Positions 24,528-36,329 of a stretch of DNA of 64,000 bases are shown piece after piece. Source of the stretch: Panulirus ornatus (taxonomy: Eukaryota; Arthropoda; Malacostraca; Decapoda; Palinuridae). The notes under the pieces were generated by a model, which saw nothing but the letters and a program-made list of their open reading frames with translations, did no database searches and had not been told where the DNA came from. The number at the start of each line of letters is the position of its first letter. Position 1 is the first letter of the stretch. The stretch is from the NCBI RefSeq assembly GCF_036320965.1, contig NC_092255.1, positions 14,129,634 through 14,193,633 on the forward strand, written 5' to 3'. Made by a program: the position numbers and the translations under genes.

Positions 24528-25532
24528 GGGGATGAGAGAGCTTGAGAAGTGAGTCAGTTGTTGTTCGCTGATGATACAGCGCTGGTGGCTGATTCATGTG
24601 AGAAACTGCAGAAGCTGGTGACTGAGTTTGGTAAAGTGTGTGAAAGAAGAAAGTTAAGAGTAAATGTGAATAAGAGCAAGGTTATTAGGTACAGTAGGGT
24701 TGAGGGTCAAGTCAATTGGGAGGTGAGTTTGAATGGAGAAAAACTGGAGGAAGTGAAGTGTTTTAGATATCTGGGAGTGGATCTGGCAGCGGATGGAACC
24801 ATGGAAGCGGAAGTGGATCATAGGGTGGGGGAGGGGGCAAAAATTCTGGGAGCCTTGAAGAATGTGTGGAAGTCGAGAACATTATCTCGGAAAGCAAAAA
24901 TGGGTATGTTTGAAGGAATAGTGGTTCCAACAATGTTGTATGGTTGCGAGGCATGGGCTATGGATAGAGTTGTGCTCAGGAGGATGGATGTGCTGGAAAT
25001 GAGATGTCTGAGGACAATGTGTGGTGTGAGGTGGTTTGATCGAGTAAGTAACGTAAGGGTAAGAGAGATGTGTGGAAATAAAAAGAGCGTGGTTGAGAGA
25101 GCAGAAGAGGGTGTTTTGAAGTGGTTTGGGCACATGGAGAGGATGAGTGAGGAAAGATTGACCAAGAGAATATATGTGTCGGAGGTGGAGGGAACGAGGA
25201 GAAGAGGGAGACCAAATTGGAGGTGGAAAGATGGAGTGAAAAAGATTTTGTGTGATCGGGGCCTGAACATGCAGGAGGGTGAAAGGAGGGCAAGGAATAG
25301 AGTGAATTGGATCGATGTGGTATACCGGGGTTGACGTGCTGTCAGTGGACTGAATCAAGGCATGTGAAGTGTCTGGGGTAAACCATGGAAAGTTGTGTAG
25401 GTATGTATATTTGCGTGTGTGGACGTATGTATATACATGTGTATGGGGGTGGGTTGGGCCATTTCATTCGTCTGTTTCCTTGTGCTACCTCGCAAATGCG
25501 GGAGACAGAGGCAAAAAAAAAAAAAAAAAAAA
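24528..25532 (+). mobile_element. LINE-A copy 12b: 3' part of a twin-primed insertion, RT C-terminal half and short 3' UTR
   Basis: A 261-codon open frame (24549-25334) reads FADDTALVAD, YLGVDLAADG, MLYGCEAWAMDR, WFGHMERMSEERL and GRPNWRWKDG without a stop and ends at the normal C-terminal TGA. The short 3' UTR and a 21-base A tail follow, then the target-site duplication. This end is nearly undamaged, so insertion is recent. Confidence 0.92.
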
Positions 25533-25544
25533 ATCTTAACTGTT
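25533..25544 (+). repeat. Target-site duplication, right copy (12 bp)
   Basis: Identical to 24098-24109 and directly follows the poly(A) tail. Confidence 0.85.
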
Positions 25545-25897
25545 ATGTTCCAGTTCAACAATAACTGTGGTCTTTCTTTCCTTCAATTCTGCAACATTAA
25601 TATCTGGATCATATATTTCAACACATCCATATCATGATGATAAACTGATCCTAATGGGAGAAAGATACCCCAGGGCGAGTCTGAAAATTAACTACTGTAC
25701 TGGATGGCTGCAATGACTAGAGCAATCACAAGCATGTTGCATGAATAAATTCTTCAAATCATGCCACATGAAGCAGAACAGCAATACTTGCAGCTGAAAG
25801 AGACAAACTGACACTGTTACTGGTATATTCATCATAAATAAAAATGCTAGTGCTTACATTGCTAGACAACATAACACTTTATATAACAATACTATAC

Positions 25898-26102
25898 CTT
25901 TAAAGACAAATTCAAAGAAAGTGCTTAGGTTATCCGGAGAGGGACTTGTAACAAAGATATTGTTTAGGCCAAAGTATATTGCAGCTGCTACAGCCAGACC
26001 CAAAGATGCTGACTTGCCTCGGCCACGGCCAGCAGTCAGAGAAACTGTTGCTCGACCACCCTTATCTGTGATTATGTCAATCATCTTGAGGAGAGCTTTT
26101 GC
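25898..26102 (-). CDS. NAT10: NAT10 homologue, internal exon (P-loop)
   Basis: The 205-base exon encodes AKALLKMIDIIT, then TAGRGRGKSASLGLA (Walker A) and NIFVTSPSPDNL, ending FEFVFK plus one base of a Gly codon. The Lys of GRGRGKS is residue 30 of the exon. Counting from human NAT10 it falls at the known ATP-binding Lys290, a match that uses remembered numbering. The acceptor is CCTTTCAG before 26102 and the donor GTATAG after 25898 on the minus strand. It enters in phase 0 and leaves after one base of a codon. All P-loop residues are intact, so the exon is under selection. Confidence 0.96.
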
Positions 26103-26226
26103 CTGAAAGGAAAAATGTTCATTCAAGTAACATCTCATCATGGTTCAAAGAATGCCAAAAGCATTACCACCCACTTAACAAATGTTCATGAAAGTGAAAT
26201 GTCATAAAGCTATATTTTTAATGTTT

Positions 26227-26236
26227 ATAATGAATA
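26227..26236 (+). repeat. Target-site duplication, left copy (10 bp)
   Basis: ATAATGAATA recurs at 28926-28935, flanking the LINE-A copy between. Confidence 0.7.
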
Positions 26237-28925
26237 ATTGAGGGAATAATTGGTATACATGGGGTGTTCAGTGTTGTAAATGGAAATGGTGAAGAGCTTG
26301 TAGATTTATGTGCTGAAAAAGGACTGATGATTGGGAATACCTGGTTTAAAAAGCGAGATATACATAAGTATACTTATGTAAGTAGGAGAGATGGCCAGAG
26401 AGCGTTATTGGATTACGTGTTAATTGACAGGCGTGCGAAAGAGAGACTTTTGGATGTTAATGTGCTGAGAGGTGCAACTGGAGGGATGTCTGATCATTAT
26501 CTTGTGGAGGCTAAGGTGAAGATTTGTATGAGTTTTCAGAAAAGAAGAGTGAATGCTGGGGTGAAGAGGGTGGTGAGAGTAAGTGAGCTTGAGAAGGAGA
26601 CCTGTGTGAGGAAGTACCAGGAGAGACTGAGTACAGAATGGAAAAAGGTGAGAACAATGGAAGCAAGGGGAGTGGGGGAGGAATGGGATGTATTTAGGGA
26701 ATCAGTGATGGATTGCGCAAAAGATGCTTGTGGCATGAGAAGAGTGGGAGGTGGGTTGATTAGAAAGGGTAGTGAGTGGTGGGATGAAGAAGTAAGAGTA
26801 TTAGTGAAAGAGAAGAGAGAGGCATTTGGACGATTTTTGCAGGGAAAAAATGCAATTGAGTGGGAGATGTATAAAAGAAAGAGACAGGAGGTCAAGAGAA
26901 AGGTGCAAGAGGTGAAAAAGAGGGCAAATGAGAGTTGGGGTGAGAGAGTATCATTAAATTTTAGGGAGAATAAAAAGATGTTCTGGAAGGAGGTAAATAA
27001 AGTGCGTAAGACAAGGGAGCAAATGGGAACTTCAGTGAAGGGCGCAAATGGGGAGGTGATAACAAGTAGTGGTGATGTGAGAGGAGATGGAGTGAGTATT
27101 TTGAAAGTTTGCTGAATGTGTTTGATGATAGAGTGGCAGATATAGGGTGTTTTGGTCAAGGTGGTGTGCAAAGTGAGAGGGTTAGGGAAAATGATTTGGT
27201 AAACAGAGAAGAGGTAGTGAAAGCTTTGCGGAAGATGAAAGCCGGCAAGGCAGCAGGTTTGGATGGTATTGCAGTGGAATTTATTAAAAAAGGAGGTGAC
27301 TGTATTGTTGACTGGTTGGTAAGGTTATTTAATGTATGCATGACTCATGGTGAGGTGCCTGAGGATTGGCGGAATGCGTGCATAGTGCCACTGTACAAAG
27401 GCAAAGGGGATAAGAGTGAGTGCTCAAATTACAGAGGTATAAGTTTGTTGAGTATTCCTGGTAAATTATATGGGAGGGTATTGATTGAGAGGGTGAAGGC
27501 ATGTACGGAGCATCAGATTGGGGAAGAGCAGTGCGGTTTCAGAAGTGGTAGAGGATGTGTGGATCAGGTGTTTGCTTTGAAGAATGTATGTGAGAAATAC
27601 TTAGAAAAGCAAATGGATTTGTATGTAGCATTTATGGATCTGGAGAAGGCATATGATAGAGTTGATAGAGATGCTCTGTGGAAGGTATTAAGAATATATG
27701 GTGTGGGAGGAAAGTTGTTAGAAGCAGTGAAAAGTTTTTATCGAGGATGCAAGGCATGTGTACGTGTAGGAAGAGAGGAAAGTGATTGGTTCTCAGTGAA
27801 TGTAGGTTTGCGGCAGGGGTGTGTGATGTCTCCATGGTTGTTTAATTTGTTTATGGATGGGGTTGTTAGGGAGGTAAATGCAAGAGTTTTGGAAAGAGGG
27901 GCAAGTATGAAGTCTGTTGGGGATGAGAGAGCTTGGGAAGTGAGTCAGTTGTTGTTCGCTGATGATACAGTGCTGGTGGCTGATTCATGTGAGAAACTGC
28001 AGAAGCTGGTGACTGAGTTTGGTAAAGTGTGTGGAAGAAGAAAGTTAAGAGTAAATGTGAATAAGAGCAAGGTTATTAGGTACAGTAGGGTTGAGGGTCA
28101 AGTCAATTGGGAGGTGAGTTTGAATGGAGAAAAACTGGTGGAAGTGAAGTGTTTTAGATATCTGGGAGTGGATCTGGCAGCGGATGGAACCATGGAAGCG
28201 GAAGTGGATCATAGGGTGGGGGAGGGGGCGAAAATTCTGGGGGCCTTGAAGAATGTGTGGAAGTCGAGAACATTATCTCGGAAAGCAAAAATGGGTATGT
28301 TTGAAGGAATAGTGGTTCCAACAATGTTGTATGGTTGCGAGGCGTGGGCTATGGATAGAGTTGTGCGCAGGAGGATGGATGTGCTGGAAATGAGATGTTT
28401 GAGGACAATGTGTGGTGTGAGGTGGTTTGATCGAGTGAGTAACGTAAGGGTAAGAGAGATGTGTGGAAATAAAAAGAGCGTGGTTGAGAGAGCAGAAGAG
28501 GGTGTTTTGAAGTGGTTTGGGCACATGGAGAGGATGAGTGAGGAAAGATTGACCAAGAGGATATATGTGTCGGAGGTGGAGGGAGCAAGGAGAAGAGGGA
28601 GACCAAATTAGAGGTGGAAAGATGGAGTGAAAAAGATTTTGTGTGATCGGGGTCTGAACATGCAGGAGGGTGAAAGGAGGGCAAGGAATAGAGTGAATTG
28701 GAGCGATGTGGTATACCGGGGTTGACTTGCTGTCAGTGGATTGAATCAAGGCATGTGAAGCGTCTGGGGTAAACCATGGAAAGCTGTGTAGGTATGTATA
28801 TTTGCGTGTGTGGACGTATGTATATACATGTGTACGGGGGGGGGTTGGGCCATTTCTTTCGTCTGTTTCCTTGCGCTACCTCGCAAACGCGGGAGACCGA
28901 CAAAGTATAAAAAAAAAAAAAAAAA
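26237..28925 (+). mobile_element. LINE-A copy 14, EN to short 3' UTR, nearly intact
   Basis: A 5'-truncated insertion beginning inside the EN domain (IIGIHGVFSVVNG). Frame one (26264-27115) covers the EN C-terminal half and the linker. A small indel near 27083 (GAGAGGAGAT where other copies have GAGAAGGAGAT) shifts to frame two (27109-28611, 500 codons). Frame two reads GLDGIAVEF, SNYRGISLL, GFRSGRGC, FMDLEKAYDRVD, RQGCVMSPWLF, FADDTVLVAD and on to GRPN, where TGG has become TAG (28609-28611). Only these two lesions separate it from an open frame. It lies 130 bases upstream of the P-loop exon, antisense to NAT10. Confidence 0.93.
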
Positions 28926-28935
28926 ATAATGAATA
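28926..28935 (+). repeat. Target-site duplication, right copy (10 bp)
   Basis: Identical to 26227-26236; follows an A tail of about 18 bases. Confidence 0.7.
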
Positions 28936-30085
28936 TGGTGATGTGAGGATTATATGGCTGTATATAGCAGCAATTAGAGGATTATATGGTTGTATGTAGC
29001 AGCAGCAAACTATAAGAGCATCATCATTTCACTAATCAAGAGGAGGATGTACATCAGGAATGCAGGTCTGTATTTCATACAGCTATAATCACCAAATCAT
29101 AAGCCAAAAATGACCAACAAATGATAAGACTGAGCCTTGTGCTTGTAAGAAATCAAGAAAATGCATTACACGTGGGTTAAATTAAATGCTTTTTGCCATT
29201 AATATGCTGATGAATGAGCAGCAAACATTGCCCTTCCACAAGGGAAAGTATGTATTTAACCTATTCATACTGCCCAGCACATTATCGTAACAACATTCAT
29301 AAAGATACATGCAGTATACTGTACTAATTATCAACCTTTTTCATTATATAAAATATTCATGAGTTAAATCTCAAGGAAAGTAACGCCTTTTTATAAGGGT
29401 TCTATTGGGATAAATGGATTCACAAAAAGTCATTTTGATAAGTGTCACCCTTTCCAGCAAAATTTTTTTTCAAACCAGCAGCATGGATGAGGTCAGAACC
29501 TGGATGGCACCTTCCTTGGATCTTGAATGGACAGTCCATTGGGTTACTAAATACAACCTTGATATCAAACAAGGACCCTTTGTATGAGTATAGCATTCCA
29601 CATACAATACAAATGGTCTATACTCACTGCAATAATAAAGTTCAACTGTAAAAGCACCATTTTTATTACCAAACTGCCATGTTCACATGAAATTCACCAA
29701 ACACTGTAAGTGCTTCACACTTAGTTCTAGCAATTCATATTTACTGTAACCCTCCAATGTGCACTAGAAATGCCCTAACTCTGCCTTATGTGTTCCACAT
29801 AAGATGAATAAAAAGTGTCAGACAGTTGTCGATATATGATGCCATTGATCCAGATGAACACTTTCATGAATGTTCATGCACATCAACAACATCTCCTACA
29901 ATGGATGAGATACAAGATATGCCTCCTACTTCTCCTACTGGCTTAACTTTAGCTGTATCTGATGAAACAACAAGAACATCATTCATGTAACTGCCAAACT
30001 CTATCTTAATGTACACTACACTAGCTAAAAGATGAGACAACGAAAATTTTACGTAAATACAAAGAACATTTTGTAAAATATTCTA
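28936..30085. other. NAT10 intron sequence, no feature seen
   Basis: AT-rich intronic DNA. No coding similarity, RNA gene or tandem repeat is evident apart from a short duplicated GGATTATATGG motif near 28946-28990. Confidence 0.55.
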
Positions 30086-33000
30086 TTCAGCGTGAGTATG
30101 TGATAGAATGTAAGAAAGGAAATTCTAGATTAATATGGGCAAAACTGAAAGTTGATGGAGAGAGATGGATGATTATTGGTGCATATGCACCTGGGCATGA
30201 GAAGAAAGATCATGAGAGGCAAGTGTTTTGGGAGCAGCTGAATGAGTGTGTTAGTGGTTTTGATGCACAAGACCGGGTTATAGTGATGGGTGATTTGAAT
30301 GCAAAGGTGAGTAATGTGGCAGTTGAGGGAATGACTGGTATACATGGGGTGTTCAGTGTTGTAAATGGAAATGGTGAAGAGCTTGTAGATTTATGTGCTG
30401 AAAAAGGACTGGCGATTGGGAATACCTGGTTTAAAAAGCGAGATATACATAAGTATACTTATGTAAGTAGGAGAGATGGCCAGAGAGCGTTATTGGATTA
30501 CGTGTTAATTGACAGGCGCGCAAAAGAGAGACTTTTGGATGTTAATGTGCTGAGAGGTGCAACTGGAGGGATGTCTGATCATTATCTTGTGGAGGTAATG
30601 GTGAAGATTTGTATGGGTTTTCCAAAAAGAAGAGAGAATGTTGGGGTGAAGAGGGTGGTGAGAGTAAGTGAGCTTGGGAAGGAGACTTGTGTGAGGAAGT
30701 ACCAGGAGAGACTGAGTACAGAATGGAAAAAGGTGTGAACAAAGGAGGTAAGGAGAGTGGGGGAGGAATGGGACATTTTTAGGGAAGCAGTGATGGCTTG
30801 TGCAAAAGATGCTTGTGGCATGAGAAGTGTGCGAGGCGGGTTGATTAGAAAGGGTAGTGAGTGGTGGGATGAAGAAGTAAGATTAGTAGTGAAAGAGAAG
30901 AGAGAGGCATTTGGACGATTTTTGCAGGGAAAAAATGCAAATGAGTGGGAGATGTATAAAAGAAAGAGATAGGTCAAGAGAAAGGTGCAAGAGGTGAAAA
31001 AGAAGGCAAATGAGAGTTGGGGTGAGAGAGTATCATTAAATTTTAGGGAGAATAAAAAGATGTTCTGGAAGGAGGTAAATAAAGTGCGTAAGACAAGGAA
31101 GCAAATGGGAACTTCAGTGAAGGGGGCTAATGAGGAGGTGATAACAAGTAGTGGTGATGTGAGGAGATGGAGTGAGTATTTTGAAGGTTTGTTGAATGTG
31201 TTTGATGATAGAGTGGCAGATATAAGGTGTTTTGGTCGAGGTGGTGTGCAAAGTGAGAGGGCTAGGGAAAATGATTTGGTAAACAGAGAAGAGGTAGTAA
31301 AAGCTTTGCGGAAGATGAAAGCCGGCAAGGCGGGGGTTTGGATGTTATTGAAGTGGAATTTATTAAAAAAAGGGGTGACTGTATTGTTGACTGGTTGGTA
31401 AGGTTATTTAATGTATGTATGATTCATGGCGAGGTGCCAGAGGATTGGCGGAATGTGTGCATAGTGCCATTGTACAAAGGCAAAGTGGATAAGAGTGAGT
31501 GCTCAAATTACAGAGGTATAAGTTTGTTGAGTATTCCTGGTAAATCATATGGGAGGGTATTGATTGAGAGGGTGAAGGCATGTACAGAGCATCAGATTGG
31601 GGAAGAGCAGTGTGGTTTCAGAAGTGGTAGAGGATGTGTGGATCAGGTGTTTGCTTTGAAGAATGTATGTGAGAAATACTTAGAAAAGCAAATGGATTTG
31701 TGTGTAGCATTTATGGATCTGGAGAAGGCATATGATAGAGTTGATAGAGATGCTCTGTGGAAGATAATAAGAATATATGGTGTGGGAGGCAAGTTGTTAG
31801 AAGCAGTGAAAAGTTTTTATCGAGGATGTAAGGCATGTGTACGTGTAGGAAGAGAGGAAAGTGATTGGTTCTCAGTGAATGTAGGTTTGCGGCAGGGGTG
31901 TGTGATGTCTCCATGGTTGTTTAAATTGTTTATGGATGGGGTTGTTAGGGAGGTGAATGCAAGAGTTTTGGAAAGAGGGGCAAGTATGAAGTCTGTTGGG
32001 ATGAGAGAGCTTGAGAAGTGAGTCAGTTGTTGTTCGCTGATGATACAGCGCTGGTGGCTGATTCATGTGAGAAACTGCAGAAGCTGGTGACTGAGTTTGG
32101 TAAAGTGTGTGAAAGAAGAAAGCTGAGAGTAAATGTGAATAAGAGCAAGGTTATTAGGTACAGTAGGGTTGAGGGTCAAGTCAAGTGGGAGGTAAGTTTG
32201 AATGGAGAAAAACTGGAGGAAGTAAAGTGTTTTAGATATCTGGGAGTGGATCTGGCAGCGGATGGAACCATGGAAGCGGAAGTGAATCATAGGGTGTGGG
32301 AGGGGGCAAAATCCTGGGAGCCTTGAAGAATGTTCGGAAGTCGAGAACATTATCTCGGAAAGCAAAAATGGCTATGTTTGAAGGAATAGTGGTTCCAACA
32401 ATGTTGTATGGTTGCGAGGCGTGGGCTATGGACAGAGTTGTGCACAGGAGGGTGGATGTGCTGGAAATGAGATGTTTGAGGACGATATGTGGCGCGAGGT
32501 GGTTTGATCGAGTAAGTAATGTAAGGGTGAGAGAGATGTGTGGAAATAAAAAGAGCGTGGTTGAGAGAGCAGAAGAGGGTGTTTTGAAATAGTTTGGGTA
32601 CATGGAGAGAATGAGTGAGGAAAGATTGACGAAGAGGATATATGTGTTGGAGGTGGAGGGAACGAGGAGAAGTGGGAGACCAAATTGGAGGTGGAAAGAT
32701 GGAATGAAAAAGATTTGGAGTGATCGGGGCCTGAACATGCAGGGGGGTGAAAGGCGGGCAAGGAATAGAGTGAATTGGATCGATGTGGTATACCTGGGTC
32801 GACGTGCTGTCAATGGATTGAATCAGGGCATGTGAAGAGTCTGGGGTAAACCATGGAAAGTTGTGTGGGGCCTGGATGTGGAAAGGGAGCTGTGGTTTCG
32901 GGCATTATTGCATGACAGCTAGAGACTGAGTGTGAACGAATGGGGCCTTTATTGTCTTTTCCTAGTGCTACCTCGCACACATGAGGGGGGAGGGGGATGT

Positions 33001-33262
33001 TATTCCATGTGTGGCGAGGTGGCGATGGGAATGAATAAAGGCAGACAGTGTGAATTGTGTGCATGTGTATATGTGTATGTGTCTGTGTGTGTATATATAT
33101 GTGTACATTGAGATGTATGGGTATGTATATTTGCGTGTGCGGACGTGTATGTATATACATGTGTAGGTGTGTTTTGGGCCATTCCTTTCATTTGTTTCCT
33201 TGCACTACCTCGCAAACGCGGGAGACAGCAACAAAGCAAATAAATATAAAAAAAAATAAATC
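30086..33262 (+). mobile_element. LINE-A copy 15, EN to long 3' UTR
   Basis: This copy includes most of the endonuclease (open 30100-30738: IIGAYAPG, GDLNAKV, LLDYVLIDRR, SDHYLVE), then linker and full RT. A TGA follows at 30736 and frame changes occur near 30970, 31350, 32005 and 32310; a TAG sits at 32590. Catalytic blocks FMDLEKAYDRVD (about 31713) and FADDTALVAD (about 32035) are intact. The 3' UTR is the long form with both CGCTACCTCGC blocks and an AATAAATATAAA tail. No clear target-site duplication was seen. Confidence 0.92.
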
Positions 33263-33895
33263 TATATAAATTACAAACAATTAGCATTTATCAATATCAA
33301 GTACAAAAAAAGTTACAATGTATTCAGATTTCGAGGGCCTAACAGAAAGATTGGTATCTATCGTCCACAATAAATTCAGTTGTTCGAACAATACTAGGCT
33401 TCACGGAATTCTGCCCAGAGATCTACCTGTACCAGAAATGTGTCATAGGGTGATTATGGTGACCAAACACATTTTCTTATCAATTCATCATCATACAGTT
33501 GGACAGTGATTGGTTGAAACCTATGCTTTTCATTCTAGTTATTATATCTTAGAGTTAACATACATTTCAATTTCTTGCATGCATTCAACGCATGACAATG
33601 CAAATACCAGGGGTAGGGGAGGCAGTGTGGTCTCAGATTACTGTGAGTATGTGGCACAAAAGAAAATGTGCAACAGAAAAACTATGATGGAAAATAAGTA
33701 ACTTTACTGTACTGCCATATCAGAACTGAGCTTGTTCTTAAAGGCCAGAAAATGTAAAAATATATACAAATAAACTAAGTAACATTTAACTTTAATGTCA
33801 ATGCACTGTGACACCTTTAACATAAATAAACAACAGTGATATAACAAGGCTCCTTTGTATTTCATAGGATCTACATTTTTTCATATGTGCAACAT
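33263..33895. other. NAT10 intron sequence, no feature seen
   Basis: AT-rich intronic DNA; the short open frames at 33318 and 33510 have no recognisable similarity. Confidence 0.55.
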
Positions 33896-34180
33896 AGGGT
33901 TGATGACCTTCTATCAGAAAAACTGGACTATCCATACAGGGCCTCCATTACCATCCCAATCATACACACATTAAACAGCCATAATGACATCACACATCCC
34001 TTCTGCAACCCTAACTTCACTTGGAACCACTCATCTTCCTCTCTACATAGCTGCGCAAATATTTTACTTTCCCGATAATAGCTAATTACTGCTTCAAACA
34101 GCTGTCCCACCACACCATGTATTCATAACAACAAAGCATCTCTATCAGCTCTATCGTATGTTTTCTCCATACCATCTCAT
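33896..34180 (-). mobile_element. Older RTE-like RT relic
   Basis: The minus strand reads a decayed palm segment: a DRADRDALL-like block, a VGQLFEAVISYYR block, WFQVKLGLQKGCVMS and LWLFNVCMIG. Diverged from LINE-A and closer to the relic at 22180. It sits just upstream of the 34323-34548 exon boundary. Confidence 0.65.
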
Positions 34181-34322
34181 ATCTCAACTTGTTCCAATGA
34201 TGAGAAGCTAACAGTACTGCTGGAAATATTTAATAAAGAATCTCATGAATTACTCCTCAAATGAAGAATTTTTTTCTCTAATTGTATAAACGGAAATTGT
34301 AACAACAGTCCATGCAACTCAC

Positions 34323-34548
34323 TTGGTCAAGTGTCTTACAGCAACCCACTAGCTGAGGAAGAGGTCTATCACCATCCTCAAGGCTCTTCTTCAACTCACA
34401 CAGCCCAGTGCAAGATGCCTCCACTTCTTCTAGGTTTGAAGAGCTTACTGTGCGAACAGGGCCACTAAGAGATGGTAATTCAGTGACAACCTGAAGGTGG
34501 TCATTCAAAACCAGGCAGGATTTGCACCAGCCTAGAGACAGCACAAAT
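34323..34548 (-). CDS. NAT10: NAT10 homologue, internal exon
   Basis: The 226-base exon encodes FVLSLGWCKSCLVLNDHL, a variable loop, and ends VGCCKTLDQ. The flanking conserved blocks match NAT10 (FILSLxxCKxCLVV and CCKTLDQAKALL). The acceptor is TTGACCAG before 34548 and the donor GTGAGT after 34323. It completes an Arg codon from the preceding exon and leaves in phase 0. The middle of the exon (about 35 residues rich in Ser, Glu and Leu) is the part that varies most between species. Frame open upstream of the acceptor is intron. Confidence 0.93.
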
Positions 34549-34906
34549 CTGGTCAAGGAAATAATAAATATTAACTATTGAATAAATAAGGCAATATCTG
34601 CAGATTTCTCATTTGATCATCAAATTTTTAGCTATCTATCAATCCCTTATAACACACAGCACTGTCAAATCATGTAACTTATTGTAAACAACAAAAACAA
34701 AATTCCCATCTGACTTAAGCTATGATTATTAGACAATAACAATAGCTTTCAAAAATGAAAAATAATAACTTAGGTAAAGAAAGTTACTTTACATTGTATT
34801 CATATACCAACACTATACAAAAAGAGGAGCAAGATATTCTAAAAACATACTTACAACTTGAAAAACTTAACCAAGAATTTATACAACACAAAGTCCTTGA
34901 ATCAAC

Positions 34907-35091
34907 CTTTCATTGAATAGCGGAGTGACATTGGGGTGTGAATATGTCTTTAATTTGCCATGGATATCCATAGTAACAGGAAACAATTGACGTAATGACT
35001 GCATCCCTGACATCAAAAAGATGATAACTCCTCCACCTGCAACAGTCTCCACAACACGACAAACTATGTTGGGGGTCAGACCTTCAAAGTC
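34907..35091 (-). CDS. NAT10: NAT10 homologue, internal exon (N-terminal domain)
   Basis: The 185-base exon encodes DFEGLTPNIVCRVVETV, AGGGVIIFLMSGM, SLRQLFPVTMDIH and NVTPLFNE plus two bases of an Arg codon. These match the DFEALTPN to RFNER stretch of the N-terminal (TmcA-N-like, DUF1726) domain. The acceptor is TCTCACAG before 35091; the donor is GTTGAT after 34907. It enters in phase 0 and leaves after two codon bases, in agreement with the next exon 358 bases away. The exon is not obvious from long open frames and was found by translating the minus strand. Confidence 0.93.
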
Positions 35092-35469
35092 CTGTGAGAA
35101 AAAAAGGAAACAGAATCACATAAAGTTAGAATTGAGCACCTACAGAAAGAATTGCAAAGGAATAAAAAGTTATAACGAACCAAGAAGTGGTATTCTAGCA
35201 CAACCATAACTTATTGCATTATTTTTATGGTAAATTCTATTTAACTCTTGAAAAATAGTGCTGATGATCCATCTGGAAATCCCAGGATAGTGTAATATGT
35301 CTCAAAAAGAAAAAAAATCCAACAATTACCACTAAGGCTTTCGTGTGTCACGTTTTAGTTGTGGCGCAAATTCTATCATTTGAGTGTGGTGGGGTTATCA
35401 TATGTTTTGCAACATCATGCAGTCTCAGTTGTCTCTTAACAATTTGCCATCTCAGTTACCCCCACGTTA

Positions 35470-35990
35470 CTGAAAGTGGAGGGATGCAAATAACCTTGCT
35501 TTCATTCACATTTACCCTTAAATTCCTCCCTTCACACACTCTCCCAAACTCCTGCATTTTCCCATGCTAATCTGCCATCAGTGCTGCGTCATAACAAAAC
35601 AACAACTTCACTTTCCTGGCCAGCCTTGCAGTAATCCCTCACTATTCCATCCATCAAAAAATTAGGCAGTAGTGATGACAGACCAACCTTCATCATGAAC
35701 TATAATTTCTGTACCTACTCTCATACATGCCTTACATTCTTGACAAAAGCTCTTCACTGCTTTCAGTAGCTTTCCTCCCACACCATCAACCTTACCAAAT
35801 GCTCTCTCCTAATCCATAAATGCCACTAACAAATTCATATATTTCTCTAAATATTTCTAATGCATATTCTTCAGAGCAAACACCTAATCGATACATCCTC
35901 TACGACTCCTGAAACATATTGTCCCGACCCAGTCTGATGTTCTGTACATGCCTTCATCCTCTCAACTACAACACAATACAATAATCAACC
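35470..35990 (-). mobile_element. Older RTE-like RT relic
   Basis: Minus-strand blocks in order: TEHQTGS, a RSRRGCID-like block, the FALKNMH block, NLLVAFMD, a VGGKLLKAVKSFCQ block, then the ADQHG/EFGRVCEGRNLRVNVNES region. Many stops occur. The catalytic region is badly decayed. It is an old relative of LINE-A within a 3.1-kb NAT10 intron. Confidence 0.7.
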
Positions 35991-36329
35991 CCATAGTTTC
36001 TCTAATCTTTATACCCCAAACCACTCCTCCCTTAATCAAAAACAAAAATCAATAACTGAAGCTCCAAATCACACTGTCATTCACAACAACTTTGCTGTGT
36101 GGCAGCAGTCCACTAATGCATATTTCTTTAAAGCCCATAGGCTGCAGTGTCACTAAACTATAAACATACAAAAAAGAGTCAACTGTGCATTATTTCTGAA
36201 CAAGAGACAAAACACAATGAAAATTTTTGCTTCTATTCAGAACTCACAATATACTAACATGTATTTCTACAGGCACATTTTGGAAGCAAGACCAACCATA
36301 ACACTAGTCAACAACTAATTATCATCAAA

